Source: Hadesarchaea archaeon
GTDB taxonomy: Archaea > Hadarchaeota > Hadarchaeia > Hadarchaeales > Hadarchaeaceae
NCBI GenBank assembly: GCA_030601665.1
Contig: JAUWBP010000041.1
Span: forward strand, 1-7,556
DNA length: 7,556 nucleotides
Direction: 5' to 3'
Shown here: positions 1-4,628 of the stretch, one piece after another
Position numbering within the stretch: position 1 is the first letter of the stretch
Layout of the letters: each line of letters opens with the position of its first letter
Notes under the pieces: model-generated
The model's input: only the letters and a program-made list of their open reading frames with translations
The model's database searches: none
What the model was told of the DNA's origin: nothing
Program-made: the position numbers and the translations under genes

Positions 1-651
1 CTCAATGCCGCGATGACGCTCGACGGCAAGATCGCGACCATTGCCGGGGACAGCCGAATCTCATGCGAGGCCGACCTCGACCGCGTCCACGAACTTCGTG
101 CGAGCGTCGATGCTGTTATGGTAGGGGTTGGCACGATACTGGCCGACAACCCATCGCTGACCGTGCGACGGGCGCGGGGCAAGAGCCCCACAAGGGTTGT
201 TATCGACAGCTTCGCAAAAACTCCTCCAGACGCCAAGGTCCTCGATAACTCGGCCTCTACGGTTATCGCTTCGACTAAAAGCGCCTCGAAGCGAAGGCTG
301 CAGAAGCTGCGCGCAACAGGCACGAAAATCGTCGTCGCTGGTGAAAAGGAGGTGAACCTGCACAGGCTGCTCGAAAAACTTCGCTCGGCAGGGGTGCGCA
401 AGCTCCTGCTCGAGGGTGGCTCGACCCTCAACTGGAGCATGCTCAAGAAAGGTTTGGTCGATGAGGTGCGGGTGGCAGTAGCCCCGCGGATAGTGGGTGG
501 GGCCATGGCGAAAACATTAGTTGGCGGCGCGGGTTTTGGCGAGGTCCGAAGGGGAGTTGGACTCGAACTCAAGAAGGTCACAAAAGTTGGTAAAAACCTC
601 CTCCTCACCTACCGGGTTAAGGGTGAAAAGGGTGCTAAAAAAGCTGGATGA
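1..651 (+). CDS. rib7: 2,5-diamino-6-ribosylamino-4(3H)-pyrimidinone 5'-phosphate reductase (5' end outside window)
   Basis: The product reduces the ribosyl side chain of the GTP-derived diaminopyrimidinone phosphate to ribityl, an early step of archaeal riboflavin and F420 precursor synthesis. It corresponds to the C-terminal reductase half of bacterial RibD. Visible family signatures are the N-terminal NAAMTLDGKIAT stretch (bases 4-39), GVGTILADNPSLTVR (about 124-171), PTRVVIDS, and the dinucleotide-site region LLEGGSTLNWSML followed by VDEVRVAVAPRIVGG (about 403-500). The frame is open to base 1. In the family a few residues precede NAAMTLDGK, so the true start probably lies just left of the window and the ATG at 13 is internal. 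The stop TGA is at 649-651. The 3' end overlaps the next gene, which suggests co-transcription and translational coupling. The family assignment is firm; the missing N-terminus is inferred. Confidence 0.93.
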   Translation, partial: LNAAMTLDGKIATIAGDSRISCEADLDRVHELRASVDAVMVGVGTILADNPSLTVRRARGKSPTRVVIDSFAKTPPDAKVLDNSASTVIASTKSASKRRLQKLRATGTKIVVAGEKEVNLHRLLEKLRSAGVRKLLLEGGSTLNWSMLKKGLVDEVRVAVAPRIVGGAMAKTLVGGAGFGEVRRGVGLELKKVTKVGKNLLLTYRVKGEKGAKKAG

Positions 652-1339
652 CCGTCTCTTCCTAATAGGCGTCGCACACGTGCTGCCGAAGAGCATGGTG
701 GAGGTCGGACACGTCATCGCGGAGGAGAAACCTGATATCGTCGCTATTGAACTCTGTCCCACCCGCTACCTAGCGCTCACCAGTAGTCACAAACGACCGA
801 GCATGCTTGAGGCCATGCGCGCCGGGGGGGTCAAAATATCACTGCTCAACAGCTTGCTCTACCTCCTCCAGAAAAAGTTCTCGCGCCAGACGGGTATGCC
901 GGCGGGAGAGGAGATGTTGGTCGCGATCAGACACGCTCAGAAGATCGGCGCACGGGTGGAGCTGATCGACCGAGACATCAGCATAACTTTACAACGGCTC
1001 ATCGATCGCATGCCCTGGCGGGAAAGGCTCAGACTGGTCGCGGAGCTCCTGCTGGGCCTCCTTCCATTTGGAAAGCGCGTGGAGCTTGAGCGGCTCACTG
1101 ACGAACAAATCGTCATTTATTTGCTGCACGAGCTGAAGCTGGCCTCACCGACCGCCTACCAGGTGTTGATCAGGGAGCGTGATACCTATATGGCCTCGAG
1201 GGTGGCGATGCTTCTGTCCGCGAGCACCGGCAAAGTGGCATGCGTGGTGGGCGCTGGGCACGTGCCTGGCATCTATGAGCGGCTGAGTAGGGGAATTTTG
1301 GGGAGTTGGAGGATGAGCGCGGAATATAGGGTCAGTTAG
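632..1339 (+). CDS. TraB/PrgY/GumN-family protein without C-terminal membrane segments
   Basis: This is a 235-residue protein of the TraB family, a fold named after enterococcal pheromone-shutdown proteins and widespread in archaea. The biochemical role is not established. Conserved family pieces occur in order: LIGVAHV near residues 11-17, PDIVAIEL near 34-41, an E-rich helix leading into ARVELIDRDISITLQR near 107-122, ERDTYMA near 186-192, and VVGAGHVPGI near 207-216. Paired histidines in the GVAHV and GAGHV motifs suggest a metal or catalytic site, by family analogy. Many archaeal members carry membrane helices after the last motif; this one stops about 20 residues later. I chose the GTG at 632 because GGTGA at 622-626 is well spaced from it; GTG 623 is an alternative. 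The gene overlaps rib7 by about 20 bases in another frame. Confidence 0.85.
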   Translation: MLKKLDDRLFLIGVAHVLPKSMVEVGHVIAEEKPDIVAIELCPTRYLALTSSHKRPSMLEAMRAGGVKISLLNSLLYLLQKKFSRQTGMPAGEEMLVAIRHAQKIGARVELIDRDISITLQRLIDRMPWRERLRLVAELLLGLLPFGKRVELERLTDEQIVIYLLHELKLASPTAYQVLIRERDTYMASRVAMLLSASTGKVACVVGAGHVPGIYERLSRGILGSWRMSAEYRVS

Positions 1340-1356
1340 AGTGTTGCTGCTCCTAC

Positions 1357-1379
1357 TCGGGCGATCTAAGTCAGCCCGA
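1357..1379 (+). terminator. Possible hairpin terminator after the TraB-family gene
   Basis: A perfect 6-bp inverted repeat (TCGGGC at 1357-1362, GCCCGA at 1374-1379, 11-base loop) lies 18 bases past the stop and is followed by TTT. Archaeal termination depends mainly on T-rich tracts, so this is only a candidate. Confidence 0.3.
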
Positions 1380-1412
1380 TTTCGCTCGCGGGAATCTCGA
1401 TATTTAGCAAAC

Positions 1413-1420
1413 TTTTTAAA
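1413..1420 (+). promoter_or_regulatory. TATA-like box for the KH/M50 gene pair
   Basis: TTTTTAAA stands out in the G+C-rich surroundings. At the usual archaeal spacing transcription would start near 1442. That is downstream of the GTG at 1427 and so favours translation from the GTG at 1454. Confidence 0.6.
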
Positions 1421-1453
1421 GAGGTTGTGAAAAATTCACGTGGAGCTGAGCAA

Positions 1454-1648
1454 GTGGAAGCGCAAACGCTAGAAAAGTTAAAGCAAATGCTGAACGTCCC
1501 GATAGACAAAGTTGAGGAAAAAGGGGAGGAGCTCGTCGTCTACGTGCCGAAGGGGCAAGCCGCTAGGGCAATAGGCGCCGGTGGTTCTCTCATTCGATCG
1601 GCTGAGTTCATCCTCAAGCGAAAACTCACCATTAAAGAATCACCGTGA
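1454..1648 (+). CDS. Small KH-domain RNA-binding protein
   Basis: The product is 64 residues, almost entirely one KH-like RNA-binding domain. The IGAGG stretch (residues 40-44) matches the GxxG loop, preceded by GQAARA and followed by the helix LIRSAEFILKRKL and a final strand. This is the pattern of the second KH domain of NusA-type factors and related archaeal single-KH proteins. The N-terminus reads MEAQTLEKLKQMLNVP. The GTG at 1454 is preferred over the GTG at 1427: GGAG at 1442-1445 is spaced 8 bases from it, and the TATA-like box at 1413-1420 places the transcript start near 1442. The gene lies 5 bases before the M50 protease gene, so the two are probably one transcript. The RNA target is unknown. 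Confidence 0.78.
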   Translation: MEAQTLEKLKQMLNVPIDKVEEKGEELVVYVPKGQAARAIGAGGSLIRSAEFILKRKLTIKESP

Positions 1649-1653
1649 CCTGA

Positions 1654-2229
1654 ATGGTCAGTTTTACCGAGATCGAGTTGCGCCATATCTCGATCTCCGT
1701 TCTTGCGCTTGTGATTGCCGTCTCAGGAATCGGATTTCTCCCCCTCGAGGATGTGGGGTACCGCATTGCCGTGATATCGATACCTTTGGCCCTAGGTTTC
1801 ACCGCTCACGAACTGGTTCATAAATTTGTTGCGGTTCGATATGGCTACTTCGCGGTCTACCGAATGTGGACGATGGGCTTGGCATTCGCGCTCCTGATCG
1901 GCTTGGCCTCCGGAGGCAAGGTTCTGTTCGCGGCCCCCGGCGCGGTCATGATCTTATCATCATATTTTACCCGACGTCAGAGCGGGATAATCGGGTTGGC
2001 AGGACCGGCTACGAACATCGCGATTGCCAGCTGCTTCTTCCCTTTGAGTTACTTGTCAGGCTTGATCGGCGATATAGGATTGTGGGGCGCGCTTATCAAC
2101 CTCTGGCTAGCATTTTTCAACTTACTACCCTTCCCGCCACTAGACGGGGGAAAAGTCTTCTCGTGGAGCCCCGCAGCATGGACTGCAATTGAGGTACCCC
2201 TGCTCGTGTCCATCGTGATGTTATTTTAG
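1654..2229 (+). CDS. M50-family site-2-type intramembrane zinc metalloprotease
   Basis: This 191-residue, very hydrophobic protein has the zinc-protease HExxH motif as HELVH at residues 52-56, inside a membrane segment (about 38-60). The second conserved motif, NLLPFPPLDGGKVF, is at about 156-169, with Asp164 as the probable third zinc ligand. GLAGPATN (114-121) matches the conserved GPxxN region between them. Further hydrophobic segments lie near 12-30, 72-102, 118-150 and 178-190. The family cleaves transmembrane substrates such as anchored regulators; the substrate here cannot be read from the sequence. There is no PDZ or CBS domain, so this is a minimal version. The ATG is 5 bases after the stop of the KH gene, with GTGA at 1645-1648 as a weak ribosome site. 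The TAG stop is followed almost at once by the next promoter. Confidence 0.92.
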   Translation: MVSFTEIELRHISISVLALVIAVSGIGFLPLEDVGYRIAVISIPLALGFTAHELVHKFVAVRYGYFAVYRMWTMGLAFALLIGLASGGKVLFAAPGAVMILSSYFTRRQSGIIGLAGPATNIAIASCFFPLSYLSGLIGDIGLWGALINLWLAFFNLLPFPPLDGGKVFSWSPAAWTAIEVPLLVSIVMLF

Positions 2230-2232
2230 GTA

Positions 2233-2242
2233 AATTTTTAAA
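2233..2242 (+). promoter_or_regulatory. TATA-like box for the Lrp/AsnC-domain gene
   Basis: AATTTTTAAA lies four bases after the M50 stop. A start near 2264 would leave a leader of about 11 bases that begins at the GAGGTGA ribosome site. Confidence 0.6.
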
Positions 2243-2263
2243 CGTCGCCAGAGAAGGGGTGGT

Positions 2264-2270
2264 GAGGTGA
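2264..2270 (+). promoter_or_regulatory. Shine-Dalgarno site deciding a TTG start
   Basis: GAGGTGA is a strong archaeal ribosome-binding sequence placed 4 bases before TTG 2275. The first ATG of this frame lies within the conserved domain, so the TTG start is well supported. Confidence 0.75.
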
Positions 2271-2274
2271 GCAA

Positions 2275-2508
2275 TTGGTACAAGCGTATGTTTTGATAAC
2301 TGCTGCGATAGGCAAAGTCAGACAGGTTTCGAAAGAACTCGAGGGACTTCGAGGGGTGAGAACGGTGCACGTGGTCACGGGGCCCTACGACCTCGTTGTT
2401 TTCGTCGAGGCCAAAGATCTTAGCACCATGACCAACACGGTCGTCGAAGGAATCCACAAGATCAAGGGAGTCGTCGATACGAACACGGCGATCATTGTTG
2501 AGCTTTAG
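2275..2508 (+). CDS. Stand-alone Lrp/AsnC ligand-binding (RAM/SMOC) domain protein
   Basis: The product is 77 residues and matches only the C-terminal effector-binding domain of Lrp/AsnC regulators. It starts AYVLITAAIGKVRQVSKEL, continues through VRTVHVVTGPYDLVVFVEAKD, and ends GVVDTNTAIIVEL, giving the alternating strand-helix pattern of the alpha-beta sandwich. There is no helix-turn-helix. Such stand-alone domains form oligomers that bind amino acids or other small molecules and may pair with full-length regulators. The partner and ligand are unknown here. The start is TTG 2275, backed by GAGGTGA. The gene has its own TATA-like box. Its stop lies 3 bases from the encoded CCA end of the convergent tRNA-Gln(CUG) gene, so transcripts from the two sides must meet. 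Confidence 0.88.
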   Translation: MVQAYVLITAAIGKVRQVSKELEGLRGVRTVHVVTGPYDLVVFVEAKDLSTMTNTVVEGIHKIKGVVDTNTAIIVEL

Positions 2509-2528
2509 GGATGGTAGCCCCGCCCGGA

Positions 2529-2548
2529 ACTTCGTCGGCTAAATCGAT
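2529..2548 (-). other. tRNA-Gln(CUG) intron 3, position 59/60 (20 nt, T-loop)
   Basis: Textbook BHB: outer helix CCCGG/CCGGG (the T-stem), 3' bulge GTT, central helix TTCG/CGAA, 5' bulge AAA, and inner helix TCG/CGA around a 7-base loop. Removal restores TTCGAAT. Confidence 0.9.
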
Positions 2549-2574
2549 TTCGAACCGGGGTCGACGGATCCAGA

Positions 2575-2590
2575 TTGCGGTCCTAACGAC
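2575..2590 (-). other. tRNA-Gln(CUG) intron 2, position 32/33 (16 nt, anticodon loop)
   Basis: The central helix GCGG/CCGC is perfect, with bulges ACG and AAT cut after the second base. The inner hairpin is only 2 bp. Removal gives the 7-base loop CTCTGGA and stem GCGGA/TCCGT. At 16 bases this is the shortest intron of the set. Confidence 0.85.
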
Positions 2591-2608
2591 GTCCGCCAGG
2601 ATTGGCCT

Positions 2609-2628
2609 TTAGGCCCAGCACTGCTGGT
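2609..2628 (-). other. tRNA-Gln(CUG) intron 1, position 15/16 (20 nt, D-loop)
   Basis: Cut after AG of the D-loop. The central helix is GGGT with GCCT (two G-C and two G-U pairs), the bulges are AGA and AAA, and the inner hairpin is CCAGC-AGT-GCTGG. The outer helix is poor, so this is a relaxed motif. Removal gives the D-loop AGAGGCCAA. Confidence 0.82.
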
Positions 2629-2665
2629 CTACCCCACGGGGCTACCAAGTATTAATTACTCCCTC

Positions 2666-2674
2666 TAATAAAAT
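2666..2674 (-). promoter_or_regulatory. TATA-like box for tRNA-Gln(CUG)
   Basis: On the minus strand this reads ATTTTATTA. Its centre is about 26 bases before 2644, right at the tRNA 5' end. Confidence 0.5.
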
Positions 2675-2726
2675 CGCCTTTTGTTGTTGTGAGAAGCCAA
2701 TAATTTTGGGCGTAATCATAAAAGAA

Positions 2727-3134
2727 TTAACTCAATTCTCTTAACAGCGTTTCAATTTGGTTTATCGCTTTTTGGAGTTTAGCTGTGTTCTCGAAAAAAT
2801 CTTTCTCTAGAATGGTATAGATAAGTGTGCGTGGAACTAATAGACCCATATGGCCCAGAACATAACCAATATCTGAAAGTTCATAAAGTATCGGAGAGCG
2901 CCACCATAATTTGTCCTGCCCCACCCTTGCTAATAATCTACCCTCATATCCTTCTGGCTTGCTTGCTATTTCCTCTAACTCGGTTTTTATCGTAATAAGT
3001 CGGTCTTTCGCCCATTCTTTATCAAACTTTATGCGACCGATACGGTGTTCCGATTGTTGGGTTATCCATGTAAAAAATGAAATAATCAAAGTCAATGCAA
3101 CCATTGCTAACAGAATTAATTGAAGGAGATCCAT
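2727..3134 (-). CDS. Unrecognised single-span membrane protein, A+T-rich gene
   Basis: I do not recognise this 135-residue protein. It has one N-terminal hydrophobic span (about residues 3-25) followed by a charged, mostly helical soluble part. The part around 38-60 (KEWAKDRLITIKTELEEIASK) and the C-terminal helix (about 108-134, EKDFFENTAKLQKAINQIETLLREL) could form coiled coils. Between them is a hydrophobic stretch with DIGYVLGHMGLLVPRTLIY. There is no signal cleavage site and no catalytic motif. On the minus strand AGGTGAT (bases 3138-3144) sits 3 bases before the ATG and supports this start. Hand counts of several 60-base lines give about 33-47% G+C, against about 58% in an aor line, which suggests a different origin. 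It is on the same strand as the adjacent tRNA-Gln(CUG). Confidence 0.72.
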   Translation of the reverse strand: MDLLQLILLAMVALTLIISFFTWITQQSEHRIGRIKFDKEWAKDRLITIKTELEEIASKPEGYEGRLLARVGQDKLWWRSPILYELSDIGYVLGHMGLLVPRTLIYTILEKDFFENTAKLQKAINQIETLLRELS

Positions 3135-3252
3135 TGAATCACCTAAATATCCTATTTGCCATATTATTCTTCAGCGCGTTACATGTAATATTGCCTTACG
3201 AGCCCCCGAGGTGTCTCTGGGAACACGAGAATCTTCCAATTACCTAAGGAAG

Positions 3253-3657
3253 TTAAACAGTTGCTATCCGACCAGCCGTCCGCGTGCGCAAAATGGACTG
3301 AACGACGAAGTACCCCAACAGGAGTAAAACGTAAACGAGGATGAGGCTGGATAGTACCTGAACATCTGTAACCCTGCCTATCGCGTCCGGTACCCACTTC
3401 AGGAAGAGGTTGAAAAGGCTGAATAGCGGGAATATAAAAATGTGTAGGAAAAGTGCGAGATTTGAATTTGCGCTGAAAACCAAGTAAAGCGCAAGGGCAC
3501 CGAGGCCGAGCAGTGCATAGCTTGCAAGGAATAAAGCGTTGACCTCTGACTGGATTCCCCTTAGGGACAAACTGAAGATGATGTACAGTACGCCCAAAGC
3601 TTCGCCGAATGCTATATCAACCATAAGTTGGGGCTTGGGGAGGGCGCGCGGTAGCAT
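3253..3657 (-). CDS. Unrecognised four-span integral membrane protein
   Basis: This 134-residue protein has no family I recognise. Hydrophobic segments at about residues 16-33, 41-61, 66-86 and 100-121 predict four membrane helices. The N-terminus MLPRALPKPQ and the C-terminus ILRTRTAGR are basic, so both ends probably face the cytoplasm. No charged catalytic residues are buried in the spans. ATG 3657 is chosen because a TATA-like TTAATTAA at 3690-3697 predicts a minus-strand start near 3667 and GTGGT precedes the ATG. An in-frame ATG at 3624 is an alternative. The gene is divergent from the Lon-like protease gene, with only 49 bases between start codons, so shared regulation is plausible. 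Confidence 0.7.
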   Translation of the reverse strand: MLPRALPKPQLMVDIAFGEALGVLYIIFSLSLRGIQSEVNALFLASYALLGLGALALYLVFSANSNLALFLHIFIFPLFSLFNLFLKWVPDAIGRVTDVQVLSSLILVYVLLLLGYFVVQSILRTRTAGRIATV

Positions 3658-3664
3658 TTGACCA

Positions 3665-3672
3665 CATTTTAA
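3665..3672 (+). promoter_or_regulatory. TATA-like box for the Lon-like protease gene
   Basis: The core ATTTTAAG predicts a start near 3695, about 12 bases before ATG 3707. It lies in the leader of the divergent membrane-protein gene. Confidence 0.45.
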
Positions 3673-3689
3673 GGAGAGCAGAATCCGTA

Positions 3690-3697
3690 TTAATTAA
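3690..3697 (-). promoter_or_regulatory. TATA-like box for the four-span membrane protein gene
   Basis: The palindrome TTAATTAA, about 26 bases before 3667 on the minus strand, would give a leader of about 10 bases before ATG 3657. It overlaps the start region predicted for the plus-strand gene. Confidence 0.42.
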
Positions 3698-3706
3698 CGT
3701 GGTCTC

Positions 3707-4426
3707 ATGGCGCGCCGGAGGGCTAGGGGAAGGGAAAGAACCTACTTGGCCAGCTTGCTCGCTATCTCGTTCTTCCTAGGGATACTGCTCGGAGCCGTGC
3801 TCGTTTCCACATGGGTGAGTGAGCTGCCCACCCTCCAGCTTGCAGATGGCGAGAACTACACCCGCTCCATCACGATTGTCGGGATTGAAAAGAGCACCGG
3901 AGAGGGAATGCTCGCAACTCTGAAAGTGGGACTGATAGCCGGCCAAGGCCGCCTCTTGATAAATGTGCCGCCGTGGGAGAACGAAGATACTCAGGAATCA
4001 TTTTTCGATGCTAGGGACGCCGCCGAGCACTGGTCGTTTTTAGAGACGGGCCAAAGCTTGGAGCAGGTTGATGTTATCGTCTCCCTCGAAAATCTCTCCG
4101 AGGGAACCACGATCGCCGGGCCCTCGGCTAGCGCTGCGATGGCTGTAGCACTCGTCGCGATGATCCGCGCTAGCAAAAATATCGAACCTAACCAAGTGCG
4201 ACAAGATGCGGTGGTGAGTGCGTCCATTGGTTCCACGGGCGTACTGATGCCCGTTGGAGGAATCAAAACAAAGTATGAAGAGGTTCGAGCTGGTGGGTTT
4301 AGTCTTTTCATTATGGCATCGACCCAGGGCGGGCGCCTGCCGAACTATCCTGACATCCAGGTGGAAAAGGTCCGGAACCTCCACGAGCTAGTCACCCGCG
4401 AGGACTTGATCTTGATCGGCTCGTGA
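3707..4426 (+). CDS. Membrane-anchored stand-alone Lon-type (S16) serine protease
   Basis: This 239-residue protein has a Lon proteolytic domain and no AAA+ ATPase. Residues 1-12 are strongly basic (RRRARGRER) and 13-36 form one hydrophobic span, an uncleaved signal anchor that would leave the catalytic domain outside the membrane. The nucleophile region TTIAGPSASAAMAVAL (134-149) gives Ser140. GGIKTKYEEVRAGG (184-197) gives Lys187, completing the Ser-Lys dyad with about the spacing seen in Lon. GSTGVLMPVGG (175-185) matches the conserved strand before the lysine. It resembles the predicted archaeal serine proteases grouped as COG1750. Without an ATPase it should act ATP-independently on unfolded or small extracytoplasmic substrates, which is inference. 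GTGGT precedes ATG 3707. It is divergent from the four-span membrane protein gene, a possible partner or substrate. Confidence 0.88.
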   Translation: MARRRARGRERTYLASLLAISFFLGILLGAVLVSTWVSELPTLQLADGENYTRSITIVGIEKSTGEGMLATLKVGLIAGQGRLLINVPPWENEDTQESFFDARDAAEHWSFLETGQSLEQVDVIVSLENLSEGTTIAGPSASAAMAVALVAMIRASKNIEPNQVRQDAVVSASIGSTGVLMPVGGIKTKYEEVRAGGFSLFIMASTQGGRLPNYPDIQVEKVRNLHELVTREDLILIGS

Positions 4427-4445
4427 TGGGCGATTTCTTCTGCCT

Positions 4446-4462
4446 ATGTTGAAGTCCAACAT
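4446..4462. repeat. Inverted repeat between the Lon-like gene and tRNA-Gln(UUG)
   Basis: ATGTTG-AAGTC-CAACAT is a perfect 6-bp hairpin lying between the 3' ends of two convergent genes. It could be a transcript-end structure. No T-run follows on the plus strand. Confidence 0.35.
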
Positions 4463-4503
4463 GTAGTAGCTGTAGCTTGAACGAAATGGTAGCCCGGGGC
4501 GGA

Positions 4504-4524
4504 ACTTCGGTCGACCCGTCGACA
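4504..4524 (-). other. tRNA-Gln(UUG) intron 4, position 59/60 (21 nt, T-loop)
   Basis: The central helix TTCG/CGAA is perfect, with bulges AAT and GTT. The inner hairpin is GTCGA-CGGG-TCGAC. The outer helix is the T-stem GGTGG/CCGCC, which adjoins only after intron 3 is gone. Removal restores TTCGAAT. Confidence 0.9.
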
Positions 4525-4530
4525 TTCGAA

Positions 4531-4549
4531 TTCGGCAGGATTTTCCCTT
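4531..4549 (-). other. tRNA-Gln(UUG) intron 3, position 53/54 (19 nt, T-stem/T-loop junction)
   Basis: The outer helix CGA/TCG, central helix CGGT/GCCG (one U-G pair), bulges GGA and AAT, and inner helix AGG/CCT are all present. Removal places GGTGG directly before TTCGAA. Confidence 0.87.
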
Positions 4550-4584
4550 CCACCGTCGCGGGCTCCAAAGGCCCGCAGGATTTT
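4535..4584 (+). repeat. Ten-base direct repeat inside tRNA-Gln(UUG)
   Basis: GCAGGATTTT occurs at 4535-4544, inside the 53/54 intron, and at 4575-4584, covering the D-arm/anticodon-stem exon junction and the last bases of intron 2. The copies are exactly 40 bases apart. Confidence 0.8.
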
Positions 4585-4602
4585 GTGGGGGGTTTAACCC
4601 CT
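4583..4602 (-). other. tRNA-Gln(UUG) intron 2, position 20a/20b (20 nt, D-loop)
   Basis: The inner hairpin is GGGG-TTAAA-CCCC, with bulges TCA and AAA. The central helix pairs CCAC with GTGG, and that GTGG exists only after intron 1 is removed (G15 joined to TGG). In the precursor the sequence is ATGG, leaving one mismatch. Confidence 0.86.
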
Positions 4603-4607
4603 GACCA

Positions 4608-4628
4608 TTGGGCCCATTTATCACTGGT
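4608..4628 (-). other. tRNA-Gln(UUG) intron 1, position 15/16 (21 nt, D-loop)
   Basis: The central helix GGGT/GCCC has three G-C pairs and one U-G pair. The bulges are AGA and AAT, and the inner helix is CCA/TGG. Removal joins AG to TGGTC, the conserved D-loop start. Confidence 0.88.

Larger units (their letters stand above)
2512..2643 (-). tRNA. tRNA-Gln(CUG) with three introns
   Basis: Read on the minus strand from 2643. Exon segments join to a 73-nt tRNA: acceptor AGCCCCG/CGGGGCT, TG, GGGT, D-loop AGAGGCCAA, TCCT, G26, anticodon stem GCGGA/TCCGT, loop CTCTGGA with anticodon CUG (bases 2571-2573), variable CGAC, T-stem CCCGG/CCGGG, T-loop TTCGAAT, A73, then an encoded CCA (2512-2514). The body spans 129 bases, which is 73 plus introns of 20, 16 and 20. 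The AG...GGCCAATCCTG D-arm and CTxTGGA loop agree with archaeal tRNA-Gln as I remember it, and with the second Gln gene in this window. Introns are at 15/16, 32/33 and 59/60; none is at the canonical 37/38 site. The anticodon stem has one G-U pair. Predictors that expect one intron near the anticodon would probably fail here. Confidence 0.93.

Noticed and set aside
521..631. ATG 521 as start of the TraB-family gene
   Set aside because: It would overlap rib7 by 131 bases and the added residues have no family similarity; GGTGA at 622-626 supports GTG 632.
1427..1453. GTG 1427 as start of the KH protein
   Set aside because: It lies upstream of the transcript start predicted from the TATA-like box, and the nearby GAGGT is only 1 base away from it.
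2512..2727. tRNA-Gln(CUG) as an integration site for a mobile element
   Set aside because: No integrase and no repeat of the tRNA 3' end were seen, and the A+T-rich stretch is on the tRNA 5' side, unlike typical integrations.
3179..3397. Small minus-strand open frame overlapping the four-span protein gene
   Set aside because: Its sequence lacks protein-like features, and the overlapping frame encodes clear membrane helices.
3991..4384. Two antisense open frames within the Lon-like protease gene
   Set aside because: They cover the conserved catalytic region on the opposite strand and show no domain features.
4608..4628. C-box-like GTGATAA in the D-loop intron as a box C/D guide RNA
   Set aside because: No convincing D box (CTGA) or paired C'/D' boxes are present, and the intron is too short.
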